Positions 19,841-31,134 of a stretch of 64,000 bases of DNA are shown piece by piece; positions within the stretch are counted from its first letter, which is position 1; each line of letters starts with the position of its first letter. A program made the translations under genes and the position numbers. Where the stretch lies: NCBI GenBank assembly GCA_946965045.2, contig OX337237.1:682001-746000 (forward strand), given 5' to 3'. The notes under the pieces were generated by a model. It saw only the letters and a list, made by a program, of their open reading frames with translations. It was not told the origin of the DNA and did no database searches. The stretch comes from Epithemia pelagica. Lineage: Eukaryota > Bacillariophyta > Bacillariophyceae > Surirellales > Surirellaceae.

Positions 19841-21858
19841 ATGTTCCCATTGAACGATACTTGTGTAGAATGACCCATTATAGTACTGAAATGAATGGAG
19901 TTGTATTCCTCCCTCTTTTCGCCGCTGCGAGAAATAGAAAGATCCAATGATGACAGCAGTGCAGAGTTTAGCACTCCATCGGAGTGAGAAGGACCTGCAT
20001 GCGGTCCACTCTCTCTCTCCTTTTCTGCTCTGCGGTTTGTCCGTTATCCATTGGGTCGTTCTTGCTGGAGTTTTTGGCCCACTTGGTGTGACGAAAGGCA
20101 TTTAAAGTAAGGGATGTCTTGGTCCTGGATGGAAGCCAACTTCTCGATCTAATACATCACAACCTTGGTACACAGTTGTTTTTGGAGACTCTACGTCATC
20201 TTTTTCTGTTCAATAGAGCAAACGAGATTCTTTTGTCTCCTTGTGGTGCATACAGCCCAAGGGTCGCATCAAACCAAAATTTAATACCGTACACCGGCCG
20301 AGGCCATATAGTGGTTCGACATCAACTGTTCTGGAGCTCTCATTCTCTCTCACTCATGTTCAATCTCAAGATGAGAGCTAGAGATTCACATTGCCCCCCA
20401 GCGTTGTCAGAAGTGTGAAGCCGCTGAGGTATTTACACTTTCTTCTCCTACCTAATACGTACAAATTACACATGCGATCGAACCGCGACCGATTGTTGCT
20501 TTGGTTTTCTTATTGCGTGAAAAGGATTTCATCTCGGCATCATGTCAACTGCCCGTGCGAAATATATAATACACTACAACATGTTTCATTCTCTTGTAAG
20601 CAACAGTGATGGTTCGTTTCAGTTCAGGTGTGTTTCAACCGTGTTTCATGACGTGCTGACCATGTTCACCGCCTCCGCGTGTATCTTGTGTCAAACAAGA
20701 ACCTTTGTGCGGTTTCTTGCACCTGCCGTCTCATCCATGTCTTGGATCAGATACTTTCATATACAGGTTGGAAGGTCGTCGACGCATACAACAAGGGCGC
20801 AAAACCTCAAACAATCATCTCATATTTATCTTCATTGATTTCCTTTGGCCAAAACGGTTGCGATTGCCGCGTATCAAGGCGTCCTGGAACCGCTTTGCAA
20901 GCGGAAGGATGGCAGTACTTCGGCTGTTGAAGGATTGCAGCCATCCCTGCAAGCCATCATTTGATGTCACGAAAGTGGAGCACCCCCAGCACTTTGGACC
21001 ACACTAAAACGCATATAGAACCATTCGGAGACGAGGACACCAACTTTCCATTTTCGAAACCTTTCACAAGGACTGTTGATCCGAGATTATGGCGATGTTA
21101 TCACTTTCTCTGGCATGGCAAACCTTTCTCGCCTTGTCTCTATTCTCAGATCACGAAACTCTTAACAACAACGCCACATGGATGATTGAATGCTGGACCA
21201 CAGCATGGGAATCTTGCCTCATCTAGGCGCATAAATACGACAATTAGATAAAATGAAATATGCGATATCGCCATGGCTTGGGGCGTCAAAATTTTCGATC
21301 TTTCCCGTGAACGGTGGAACATACTCGGTCTTGGGCTTTGGGTGGCAGAGTATCCAGCAACAAAGCCGTAGCGCCACGACAGGACGACGACTACACCAGT
21401 CGCAATGTCTACGTCATGGAATGATGAAATGCTGGAGGCTCGAACGATTCAACAGAAGGTAACCGAATCTCTTGGTTCATGTATTCGTTCTACGTCATGG
21501 GATGATGAAATAATGGAGGCTCGAACGATTCAACAGAAGGTAACCGAATCTCTTGGTTCATGTATTTGTACATCATACTACACCTACCCCGTACTCAATC
21601 CCACAAACATGTGTTAGATCGGTGTTCGAGTTTTCTCGTCAACGATCTACCAGCTGTGGAACTCACAGACTCTACGCCTACGCCAAAACCTGAGAAACAA
21701 CGGTTTTGTCGATCGTGGACACAGTCCGTCTCCGAGTCAGTCTATACTTCAAAACCAGCGCAACAGTTTTGCAACACACAACCACGATCTTCTTACTTCA
21801 CCATCACCCATCCCAACTTATTTCTTAAGTTGTGGTGGTTGGATGAGACTGTTTTGCG
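19841..21858. other. Two-kilobase spacer with repeat fragments
   Basis: The kelch 3' block is at about 19885-19960, followed by a unit flank (CTCTCTCTCC, GGTTTGTCCGTTATCCATTGGGTC). 20120-21240 shows nothing recognisable. From 21250 the pre-kelch flank resumes, with the TTTCCCGTGAACGG segment, the CAACAAAGCCGTAG segment, the 81-bp tandem repeat and a K5 leader. A DUF4246 copy expected here by analogy is absent. Confidence 0.4.
21408..21569 (+). repeat. 81-bp tandem duplication (two units)
   Basis: Units 21408-21488 and 21489-21569 both begin TCTACGTCATGG and both contain AACGATTCAACAGAAGGTA and CTTGGTTCATGTATT. They differ at a few bases. Related single units occur upstream of K6 (27062) and K8 (34307). 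Confidence 0.9.
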
Positions 21859-22975
21859 ATGGAGGACATGAAAGAGCAAGCACGTTTGTCTGGACTCGTT
21901 TTGGGGGAAAACCAATATGAACCTCAATGGAATATCAAATACGAACTTCAATCACGCATTGGTTGTGGTAAATGCTCCCCACAATGAAAAGGAAGAAATT
22001 ATTGATGTATTGGGGGGCAACATAAAACAGCGTTTTGAAAAGCACACTACGAGATCAGTTTCCCTTTTAAATAGTGATGGAAGCGAATACAAGCGACAAC
22101 CAAGAGGTCCCAGGATGAATCAATGGCGAGTAGGACTTGCAGGGGTTTTCTGTAATGGCTATGTCTACGCTATTGGAGGATGGGACCGGGATTCCATGGA
22201 GCGGATTCGAGTCTCAGATTTACTGTCAAGTGATCATTTGAGCAAGACTGAGAAGAAAACACCATGGAAAACATTGAAGTGCCGATTGTCAACGACGCAG
22301 CGAGGCTCGTGCTCAGCTACTGCTGTCCAAAACAGGTACATTGTAATTGGTGGAGCAGATCAGAGGGGAAACGTGGATATTCTTGACATATCTCAAGCAA
22401 GACAACCTTTCATTTTCCACGGACCACCCCTGACTTTTCCTCGTACCCAGTTCGGGTTGGCGGCTATTGGTTCTCGTGTCTACGTCATTGGTGGATACAA
22501 GATGACTGGAGGAGAGGAGCAGTCAACTCCAGTCGAATACTTGGATTTGTTGACTGATTCAGGCAACGATAGACGTGAGTTTCAAGAATCGACCCGTGCA
22601 TCTAATTTGTCATGGAAAATGCACAAGGATCTGGTTCTTTCTGTTCCTCGAGTGGGACATTCTGTTGTCCGTGTTGGGTCATGTCTGGGTATCATCGGTG
22701 GTCATCGTAACCATGGATTTTCTGTTGAAAATGGAGCTGACGATAGCGTGCATTCAGTGGAGGTTTTTGACACGAAACACAATAAAGTCTGGAGCCTTCC
22801 GGACCTTTGGGAAGCACGAGGCAGCGAGCTTTCAGCAGTTTCTGTTTTAAATGGAATTGTGATACTTGGATGTGACATGAGATGCAAGATCATTGCAAGG
22901 CTTCCATTGATGGATAAGAACTTGGCTGTGTACAAGCGTTTGTTGGATGGTCCTTTATTGAGCGCTTTCGATTGA
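21859..22975 (+). pseudogene. Kelch-repeat gene K5 with an early frameshift
   Basis: From the canonical ATG at 21859 the frame reads the family N terminus for 42 codons, then stops. The rest of the gene (six blades, normal C terminus ending Ala-Phe-Asp) is open in another frame to 22975. The break is near 21948, where paralogues have extra bases before His-Ala-Leu-Val-Val-Val. An ATG at 21917 in the second frame could give a 352-residue protein lacking the conserved N terminus, so the gene may still be expressed in shortened form. Confidence 0.7.
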
Positions 22976-23409
22976 ATGTGTGCATTAAATGATCGTACGT
23001 GTGCCCCATTATAACACTGAAATAAATGGAGTTATACTCTTTCCTCCGTATGCATGGAGTAGATAGACCAAATGATGCCAGCAGTCTAGACAATTTCCAT
23101 CCGAGATATGATGGCAACATCATTGTTTTGTTTGAAATACGAACAAAGTGTAGTGCTAGTCGAGAAATTGCAGTAGAGCGAGGAGGGTCTACATTCGGTC
23201 TACTCTGCTTGGCTCTCTCTCTCTCTCTCTTTGGCTCTGTGGTTTGTTTCTTCACTATTGGGTCATTCTTGTTGGTGTAATGACCTTCGGGGCCTCGTAA
23301 GCCGTATTTGGTACAGAGGTTCTGGAAAGACATGTTTAATAAAAGAGATTTGTTCCTGGATGCAGGCAACAAACGTATAAAGAGTCAACAACCATATGAT
23401 AATTGCAAT
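22976..23409. other. K5 3' flank with CT microsatellite
   Basis: It shows a diverged 3' block (about 23024), the GTCTAGACAATTTCCATCCGAG segment and a (CT)n run at about 23216-23233, then GGTTTGTTTCTTCACTATTGGGTC. No gene is seen. Confidence 0.45.
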
Positions 23410-24318
23410 TCAAATTCCTGGATCCATGAAGGATGGAACGCACAATTGTGGTCGTCGTCGCAATGATGATGATGATGATCTCCCAGTTGTGCTGGTTGGG
23501 ATGGACGTGTACGTTTGCAACAAGACCACGGGTTCCGAAACGACAACCCAAATGGTAGTTACAATTGGGGGGGGGTGGGGGTGGGGGTTGGTGTCGTCGG
23601 CTCCATTCGACTTGGACACGTTCGAAATATTGGCACGAAGGCTGCCACTGCAAGTGCCGGTAAGCAGGTGAACCGGGTTTGGACCGTGCCATGACGAAAT
23701 GTCGTTGTCGTGGTGGTGGTGATTATTGTGCCCCCGTGGTCAGGTTCGCGTGAACCCAGACGACGAATGTGAACCTTGCTGGGCGATGTATTGGAAATGT
23801 ACAAGACGATCTCATGATCATCGTCAACACATCCTGGGTCTGGGTCCTTGTCCTGGTCCATGGAAATGACTTTCTGGTTCAACACACGTGTGTTGTGGTT
23901 CTTGTTTGTGTGCTTCCGGATGGCTCTTCTTTGTACAAGTTGGTAGTAGCTTTCGAGAATGAGAATGGCAGCAGTCCCCGGTAGGGCAGTAGTAGTAGCC
24001 GTAGGAGTCGTATCTGGTGTTTGTTGTTGTTGTTGTCATTCTGGCTGTAGCTGGTTGGTGTTGTTCTTCTTTGGATGGAGCACAAGACCCATGCAAAGAA
24101 AGAAGAAAAGGTGTTTGTAGTTGCGACGACTCCATGGCGATCCAACCTCTTTTTTCGGTGCTGCCTTTGTTCTTGTTGTTGCTCCCTGTTGCTACGTTGC
24201 TCTCAACCATTGCCGACCAGTCTAGTGGTGTTGTTGTCACCATTCCTGTTTGTGGTTCTGTGAAGCAACAGTCAGTTGCAACATCCTGTTCCAACGGGGT
24301 GTTTTTCCTCCGTTCCAT
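23410..24318 (-). pseudogene. Decayed N-terminal/stem part of a GT10-type fucosyltransferase gene (tentative)
   Basis: Several minus-strand frames share short coding-like stretches, for example Asp-Asp-Asp-His-Glu-Ile-Val-Leu-Tyr-Ile near 23810 and His-Pro-Asn-Gln-His-Asn near 23500. The latter part is similar at DNA level to 25117-25190, at the start of the adjoining GT10 relic, so the two pieces appear to be parts of tandem copies that each lost the opposite half. Many ATG/AAC repeats and stops break it. Identification rests on this overlap, not on a catalytic motif. Confidence 0.35.
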
Positions 24319-24335
24319 CCGTCTTGTTTTCCAGT

Positions 24336-25187
24336 TTAGGATTGCTCCAAATCGTGTACTTGCGCACAGACCATGTCACGAATCTTTTGCTTCAACCAAG
24401 CACCACGACCCATGCCATCTTGGAGTGAAAAATACCGGTCGACCGTGGCAGTGCCCTGCGCCAAAATGGGTTCCTTCATCATTGCATCATAGGCGGTTTG
24501 GTTCGTTTCCAAGTGCACAATTTGGGCCAGGGCTGGTTGGGGACGAGCCGGATCGTAGTAGACAAAGGCTCGACGATTAAACATGTCAAATACTGCTTCA
24601 GTACCGTAGTAAATGGGAATGCATCCCGCCCAAAAGGCCATGACAATCTTTTCCCTAGTGTATCCCGGTTGGTATTTGTTTTCCAACACGAGACAAAACC
24701 GATAATGACGATAGGATTGGGTATTGCTTGGCCAATTTCAATTCCTCCTTGGAGGTTTCCACGGCGACACGAGTGTCTCCACCAGTCCGCCCCCACACTT
24801 GGCTCCCTTGTGGAGGACCGTCGATTGATTGTGGTGGTGGTCGGCCAGCACCCGTGGTTGTGGTATCTGGGAAACGGCCGTGGCAATGTCCCGAACGGCC
24901 TGTTCGCGAAAGGGGACACAATTGCTCGCCGTTTACAGCAAAAAGGCCTCGCCCGTGTTGCGTGGCTTTTGCAACGGATCCAACAACCATTGTTGCATCT
25001 CGTGGGAGGCTTCGGCGACAATCTGACTCGCAAACAAGACTCGCACACTCCAATTACTTGTCGTTGGAAACTGTGGCGTCTTTTGAAACGACGTCAATCC
25101 TTGGGGGATAATAAAATGGGCAATCGTCGTTGTGATGATGATGATCGCCCGGTTGTGCTGGTTCGGTTGGATGTGTGCGTTTTCCAA
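24336..25187 (-). pseudogene. C-terminal part of a GT10 alpha-fucosyltransferase, frameshifted
   Basis: The minus strand ends in a clear GT10 (PF00852-type) block: Tyr-Arg-Phe-Cys-Leu-Val-Leu-Glu-Asn, Gly-Tyr-x-Arg-Glu-Lys-Ile, then Ala-Phe-Trp-Ala-Gly-Cys-Ile-Pro-Ile-Tyr-Tyr-Gly and Phe-Asn-Arg-Arg-Ala-Phe-Val. That is the donor (GDP-fucose) side of the enzyme. Upstream the protein continues in two other frames (Leu-Ala-Lys-Gln-Tyr-Pro before about 24710; Phe-Ala-Ser-Gln-Ile-Val-Ala-Glu-Ala-Ser near 25020). There are thus at least two frameshifts and the gene is dead. Confidence 0.75.
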
Positions 25188-25463
25188 TATCCCTTTATAT
25201 AAGGGGACTCAGAGAAATTCGGAACCTACCCGCTGCGAAGAGATTCGGGACTAAAAGGGGGGCATTACGTTTTGGTCCTAAAATCCTCTACTTTATTCGA
25301 GGTTTTGAGCGTTTACAATATAGGGGCATGAACCGTCTCCTTTTGATGAACTACAGCCGGCAATGGACCTGGAGTTTTGATGGGTTCCCCCCGACTCGAT
25401 CTTTGTTTTCACCGCTTGGTTTTTGGATCTTCTTGATCTTTCCACGAGCCACAAACAGAGACC

Positions 25464-26990
25464 ATGTGATACCACCTCCAGAATTCCGACCCTTCCTCCT
25501 CCTCCTCCTCATCTTCTTCGTTTGCCTTGATCTTTTTTTTGCAAGAAACGAAGAATTACAAGCAAGGCCTCTTGCGTCAATGTGTCCAAGGAATCGTCCA
25601 AGAAAATGACGAGTGGTGGACCAAGAGTCACAATCCTACCATCTCCACAAAATGGCACGACGAAGTGGTACAACAATCGGATGATGTGTAGTCCAAAACA
25701 ATGTATCAAGAAGGACCAGTACGGCCTGCAGCCGTCGCATGTGTCTCTGTAAGGGACGATCTCAAAGCAAAAACAGGTGACTTGCTTGTGGATCTGTTGC
25801 GCGAGATTGCCTTCTTATGGCAACAAACCGCAATTGGACCGACCAATGTAGACCGTCATCCTGCAACGCCGCAAATTATTGATTGGATACATCCTTCCTT
25901 GTATGCCTATGAAAAAGGACTAACCATGGCATTATTGGAGGCGACTTCTGGAGGAGCTCATCTAACGCAAATGCACGGATGGTCCTCCTTTACATTGAGG
26001 AAACAACCAAACCAACAACAAGGCGTCATGATCGAAGAAAGAGGAAACGACCAAGGAGGATCATCATCCAAACCACTTCCTGCAGGCCTGGAGTCGTGCA
26101 ATGTGGTTGCCGGCGGAATTTCGAGTATCGGTCGATGGTCAAGACTGTGCGATTTCCAGTTTTATCAATTCCTTGCATCCCATTGAACTGTCGGAATATG
26201 CCATATTGTGTTCACTGATTGGCAAACTCTTTTGTCGCTGCGTGCCCTTGATGGAAGAAGTGTTGGTTGAATGGCACACATTGCATCATAACGAGGGAAT
26301 GAAATCGGCTATCACGAAAGCAGCCATACTGTTGTGTATGTCACGCATTGTGGGGCAAGCTTCGGACTCCAGTGGGTCTGGGTCAGCTTATTGAGGCGGA
26401 CTTTTGCGAGTTGTTGGATGCTTTGGGTCCTCCATCGGCACATGGATTGATACGACGTTTCGAGAATGTTGGAAGGGAGGACCCCTGAAACAAAAGAACT
26501 ACGACCAACAGCATGGTTCAGAAAAAGACAGAAAAGAGGCAGCAAAACAAGACAACCGTATGACGAGTATTACTTGCAATGGTATCAAGACGCGTCCAAT
26601 TTTTGGCCTCCCACAATTCCCACATTTTCATCTCCTTGTCCTCTACATCAGTTTCAGCATAAACGAGCATCGGTATCACTCCGCAACCAACCTCTTCAAG
26701 TGATGGACAAGTTGGCATCCATAGAAGTCGAACCTGAACAAGACAAAAAGACTACGGACAAAGATATAATGATGGTGATGTATGACACGTACAAGGGAGT
26801 TTGGGAGAACGAATTGTGACAACAGCTTGAATGACTCAAAAGAATAAGTAGCAAGGACTTTCAGGACGGCAGGTCTCTTAACATATAAGCATGCTTGTGA
26901 GCGACGCCAACGGCTCATGGTAGAACGGTCTGCATTGCACGAAATGTTACTATTGCCCGAATTTTTTCCTTGTATGAACACTCAAGATGA
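25464..26990 (+). pseudogene. DUF4246 copy C, heavily degraded
   Basis: It is collinear with copy A but with many shifts. The ATG at 25464 is followed directly by TGA. Conserved pieces include Lys-Asp-Glu-Trp-Trp-Thr-Lys-like near 25610, Gln-Glu-Gly-Pro-Val-Arg-Pro-Ala-Ala at 25706, Trp-Leu-Pro-Ala-Glu-Phe-Arg-Val-Ser at 26101, and the Arg-Ala-Ser-Val-Ser-Leu-Arg-Asn block at 26665. The Fe-site-like half (His-Val-Glu to His-Cys-Val) is mostly deleted after about 26820. The tail with CTTGTATGAACACTCAAG marks the old C terminus. It lies upstream of K6 on the same strand. Confidence 0.8.
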
Positions 26991-27377
26991 ATGAATTCAG
27001 ATAGACTGTACTCAAAAACACACGGCAGAGCGAGGACTACAATACAGCAGTCATAAGTGGTAATGTCTACGACATCATGGAAAGAAAAAATGCTGGTGGC
27101 TCGGACGGTTCAATAATAGAACGGAACTGAATCTGGTTGATGTATTCATACATCATCTACCTTACTCAATCCCACAAACGTGGCTCGGCGCAGGTTTTAC
27201 GAGTTTTCCTGTCAACGATCAAAGCAGAGACTCTACACCAAAACCTGAGAAACAACGCTTTCGTGGGTCGTGGACACACTCTCGTATCGTGGAACCTACC
27301 AAAACCGAAGCAACAGTTGTGCAAGAAAGAACCACGATTCTCTCCTCATTGTGGTTAGATGACACAGCAGTTTTAGG
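26991..27377. other. Pre-K6 flank and conserved leader
   Basis: It repeats the DUF4246-to-kelch spacer (TCATGGAAAGAAAAAATGCTGG, TACTCAATCCCACAAACGTG, CACCAAAACCTGAGAAACAACG) and ends in the kelch pre-ATG block (about 27310-27377) with GACACAGCAGTTTTAGG before the ATG. Confidence 0.45.
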
Positions 27378-28517
27378 ATGGAGGATATGAAAGAGCAAGC
27401 ACGTTTGTCCGGACTCGTTTTGGGGAACAATCAAGAAGAGCCCCAATGGATAACAAAACCAAGTAGAGTGTGTCAGCGATGGGACCACGCATTGGTTGTG
27501 GTAAATCCTCCCAGCAATGAAAAGGAAGAAATTATTGTCGTTTTGGGTGGCAGAAAGCCCTATTCTTCCAGTACCATCCATTCGAACGATACTAGATCTG
27601 TATTTCTTTTCAACGGTGATGGAAGCAGACGCAAGCAACGACGAGGTCCCAGGATGAACGAACGACGAGTTCGATTTGCAGGCGTTGTCTGTAACGGCTT
27701 TGTCTATGCCATTGGAGGATCGATGTTGGATTCCATAGAGCGGATTCAAGTCTCCGATTTACTATCAAGTGTGTGTTTGAAGAAGAGTCAAAAGGAAAGG
27801 CCATGGAAAACATTGAAGTGTCGTTTGTCTACTGCGCTGCGAGGCTGGTGCTCAGCTACCGTTGTCCAAAACAGGTTCATTATAATTGGTGGAGGAGATC
27901 CTAATGGAAATGTGGATATTCTTGATATAGCTCAAGAAAGTCAACCTTTCATTTTTCAAGCGCCATGCCTGAATGTTCCTCGTAACAAGTTCGGAATGGC
28001 GGCTATTGGTTCGCGTGTCTATGTCATTGGCGGATGTAAGATAACTGGAAAAGAGGAGCTAACTTCAGTCGAATACTTGGACTTACTGCCTGGTTCAGGC
28101 AAGGATGGAAGTGATTTTGAAGAATCGATCCTTGCATCTTCTTTGTCATGGAAAATGCATGAAGATCTGGTTCTTCCGATTCCTCGTTGTGAACATTCTG
28201 TTCTCTGTGTTGGATCTTGCCTGGTTGTGATCGGAGGTTGTAGTGACTATCGATTTATTCTTGATCGTGAAGATGGCAAGCAAGTGCGGGGCGTCGAGGT
28301 TTTGGACACGAGACGCAATAAAGTTTGGAGCCTTCCTGACTTGAGGGAAGCAAGAGGCAAGTCGGTTACAACAGTTTTTGTTTGCAATGAAATTCTTGTT
28401 CTGGTAGATGACATGACATTTTGCAAGACCTCGGAAAGGCTTCCATTGATGGATAAGAACTCTGCCGTGTACAAGCGTTTGTTGGATGGTCCTTGTTCAT
28501 TGAGAGAATCAGACTGA
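27378..28517 (+). CDS. Kelch-repeat protein K6
   Basis: 379 residues, intact, with the family N terminus and six blades. It is closest to K8 (34616): both share Ile-Thr-Lys-Pro-Ser-Arg-Val-Cys-Gln-Arg-Trp-Asp, Cys-Ser-Asp in the fifth blade, and Val-Asp-Asp-Met-Thr-Phe-Cys-Lys near the end. The pair forms a K6/K8 subgroup marked by Cys/Ser-rich changes. Confidence 0.85.
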   Translation: MEDMKEQARLSGLVLGNNQEEPQWITKPSRVCQRWDHALVVVNPPSNEKEEIIVVLGGRKPYSSSTIHSNDTRSVFLFNGDGSRRKQRRGPRMNERRVRFAGVVCNGFVYAIGGSMLDSIERIQVSDLLSSVCLKKSQKERPWKTLKCRLSTALRGWCSATVVQNRFIIIGGGDPNGNVDILDIAQESQPFIFQAPCLNVPRNKFGMAAIGSRVYVIGGCKITGKEELTSVEYLDLLPGSGKDGSDFEESILASSLSWKMHEDLVLPIPRCEHSVLCVGSCLVVIGGCSDYRFILDREDGKQVRGVEVLDTRRNKVWSLPDLREARGKSVTTVFVCNEILVLVDDMTFCKTSERLPLMDKNSAVYKRLLDGPCSLRESD

Positions 28518-29514
28518 CTGCCTGCTAGCATTTGGCGATATAGATGCAAAATGACCAATTATAGTACTGAAATGAATGGAGTTGTACTCCTCCCTCTTTT
28601 TGCCGCTGCGAGAAGTAGAAAGATCCAATGATGCCAGTATGAGAAGGACCTACATTCCGTCCACTCCCTCTTTTGGTCTCTCTCTCTCTCTCCTTTTTCG
28701 TTCTGTTGTTGATTCCTTCCAATCTAGGGGTTCAGGTTGGGGTTGTGTTACCGCCCGTTGTTCCTAGATGGAAGCCAACTTCTCGATGTCAACAACTACA
28801 TGGGTGAGTTGCTGCTCCGTCTTTCATGGAGACTCGACGTTTACTTGTTCTGTTGGGAATGGCCAAGCATGTTGGAGCAAACGCCATTTTTTGTTTCCTT
28901 GTCCTGTACGGATGGTGTGCATGTACTACCGTGCACATTGTGGTTAGTGTTGCTTTTTGATGACCAGAGGCTGCCACTGCAAGTGTCTTGGTGCCGGCAA
29001 GGAAGAGAAACGGTCTTGGACCGTGGCATGACGAAATGTCGTTATCGTGGGGATGGTGGTGCCCCCGTGGTTCGGCTGGTTCAGGTGCCAGGGCGATCCA
29101 ACCTCTTCGTTCGGTGCTGCCTCTCTTGTTGTTCCTGTTGTTCGTGCTTCTTGTTGCTACGCTTCACTCAACCAAAAAGGAGTACAATAGTGCCGTCATT
29201 CTGATCCATTCGAAACTTGGTGAGTGTGTCTCCTAATTCCCCCACTTCTTTGCTCCTCTAGCGTCCATCCCTTTGGAGTGGCGGTTGCGTGGGGAGTGGC
29301 GGTTTCATCTCTTGCGCGCGTTGACATTGTGATGATTCTTGTGGATTGTTGCAGTGACTCTTGCGACAAGAAAAAGACTAGGTAGATTATCATCGCATTG
29401 CCAAATTATCTCTGCGTATCTCTTGATTGCATTCGGAACCTACGGATGTGCCACTCCTACGAAGGTCAGACAACTCCGATTCGGGACTAAAAGGGGGCAA
29501 TACACAGTCCCGGC
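28518..29514. other. K6 3' flank with a further GT10-relic segment
   Basis: The kelch 3' block is at about 28565-28630 and a (CT)n run at about 28676-28692. From about 28970 to 29180 the sequence resembles 23640-23750 joined to 24135-24215 (CTGCCACTGCAAGTG, GACCGTGGCATGACGAAATG, GGCGATCCAACCTCTT, TCGGTGCTGCCT). It is a deleted copy of the GT10 stem relic. No intact gene is seen. Confidence 0.45.
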
Positions 29515-29582
29515 GCCCAGCGGGGGGGGGGGTGGTTTCGAGCTCACAACACCTGTAAGCCACCCCCCGCTGGGGGCTGGGC
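29515..29582. repeat. Strong GC-rich hairpin
   Basis: GCCCAGCGGGGGG...TGG on the left is answered by CCACCCCCCGCTGG...GGGC on the right, with about 22 bases between the arms. It sits at the start of DUF4246 fragment D. Confidence 0.85.
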
Positions 29583-29832
29583 AATGGGCCTGGAGTTTTG
29601 ATGGGTTCCCCCTGACTAATTGCCATTTCACCGTTTTTGAACTTGTCGATCTTTCTTCAAAAGATGCCGATTGCACATGATGCCACCCTCCACACAACCA
29701 CAAGAGCCAGAGGAGTACCGACAATTTGATCATACCGGTGTCCAATTCATGTATAACTTGGTCGATGAAGGAACACTGTTGCAACCAGCAGGACTGCCCT
29801 GTGTCACCAAGCAAGGTCACATTTTGGCCTAG
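29583..29832 (+). pseudogene. DUF4246 copy D, internally deleted fragment
   Basis: The start resembles the DUF4246 leader (GGCCTGGAGTTTTGATGGGTTCC). At about 29700 it jumps to the C-terminal region, reading Glu-Tyr-Arg-Gln-Phe-Asp-His-Thr-Gly-Val-Gln and Asn-Leu-Val-Asp-Glu-Gly-Thr-Leu-Leu-Gln-Pro, then Ala-Stop. Everything between, and the end with the second His, is gone. It converges on K7. Confidence 0.8.
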
Positions 29833-30015
29833 TGCGTGTTTCACACGAAACCATGATGGTTTCAGTCGTAGCTCGGATGGAAAATTTCTATCGACTGCTG
29901 GTATCATTGAGTCTTTCTACGTTTCGCAGCGGCGAAAAGAGGGAAAAGTACAACTCCATTCATTTCAATACTATAATGGGCCATTCTACACAACAATCAT
30001 CAATACTGCGAACAT

Positions 30016-31134
30016 TCAATCGAATTCTCGCGATAAACGACTATCCAACAAACGCTTGTGTACGGCAGAGTTCTTATCCGTCAATAGAAGCCTTAGAAAG
30101 GTCTTCGGGGGTCTCACATCACCTCCAAGAAGAACAAGCTCATTGGAAACAACAACTGCTGTAAGCTCCTTCTCTCGTCGTTCCCTCAATTGAGGAAGTC
30201 TCCAGACTTTATTGCGTTTCGTGTCCAAAACCTCCACGAAAGGCACTTCATCTTCAAGAACAAAAAACTTTTCACTACGACCTCCGGCCACAACCAGACA
30301 TGTTCCAAGGCGGACAACGGAATGTCCCACACGAGGAACGGGAAGAACCAGATCCTTGTGCATTTTCCATGACAAAGAAGATGCAATGGTTGATTCTTCA
30401 AACTCATTTCCATCGTTGCCTGAATCAGGTAACATATCCAAGTATTCGACTGATCTTAACTTCTTTAATGCTTCTCCGGTCGAATATCCACCAATGACGT
30501 AGACTCGCGAACCAATCGCCGCCATCCCGATCTGGTATCGAGGAACAGTCAGGGAAGGTGCCTGAAAAATGAAAGGCTGACTTGCTTCGGATATGTCAAC
30601 AATATCCACATTTCCATTATTTCCTCCACCAATTACAATGTACCTGTTTTGGACAACAGCAGCTGAGGACGACCATACGTGCGTAGCAGACAAACGGCAC
30701 GTCAACGTTTTCCATGGTGTTTCCTTCTCAGTCTTGTTCAAAGAAGCACTTGATAGTAAATCGGAGACTTGAATCCGCTCCATGGAATCCCGATTCCGTC
30801 CTCCGATGGCGTAGACATAGCCATTATAAACAACCGCTGCAAGTCCTTCTCGCTCTTCATTCATACTGGGACCTCTAGGACATTGGTCGTATAAGCTTCC
30901 ATCACTCTTTCGAAGAGAAACTGTGTTAGTGGCCTTCGGATAAGAACTCCTTTTTATGTTGCCCCCCAATAAGACGACAATTTCGTCTTTTTCATTGTGG
31001 GGAGCATGTACCACAACCGCTGCGTGCTTCCATTGCCCACGCAGTTCGTATTCTTTGGTCTCCCATCGTGGCAAATCTTCCATAAGGAGTCCAGCCAAAC
31101 GTGCCTGCTCATTCATTTCCTCATGCCAAAACAT
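30016..31134 (-). CDS. Kelch-repeat protein K7 (inverted copy)
   Basis: 372 residues, intact, and the only kelch copy on the minus strand. Its N terminus differs from the others (Met-Phe-Trp-His-Glu-Glu-Met-Asn-Glu-Gln-Ala-Arg), because a few bases differ around the usual start. The six blades and the Leu-Thr-Asp-Lys-Asn-Ser-Ala-Val tail are present. Its 3' block lies at 29930-30000 in reverse orientation, and the DUF4246 fragment E lies upstream on the same strand. The whole unit was therefore inverted together. Confidence 0.85.
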   Translation of the reverse strand: MFWHEEMNEQARLAGLLMEDLPRWETKEYELRGQWKHAAVVVHAPHNEKDEIVVLLGGNIKRSSYPKATNTVSLRKSDGSLYDQCPRGPSMNEEREGLAAVVYNGYVYAIGGRNRDSMERIQVSDLLSSASLNKTEKETPWKTLTCRLSATHVWSSSAAVVQNRYIVIGGGNNGNVDIVDISEASQPFIFQAPSLTVPRYQIGMAAIGSRVYVIGGYSTGEALKKLRSVEYLDMLPDSGNDGNEFEESTIASSLSWKMHKDLVLPVPRVGHSVVRLGTCLVVAGGRSEKFFVLEDEVPFVEVLDTKRNKVWRLPQLRERREKELTAVVVSNELVLLGGDVRPPKTFLRLLLTDKNSAVHKRLLDSRLSREFD

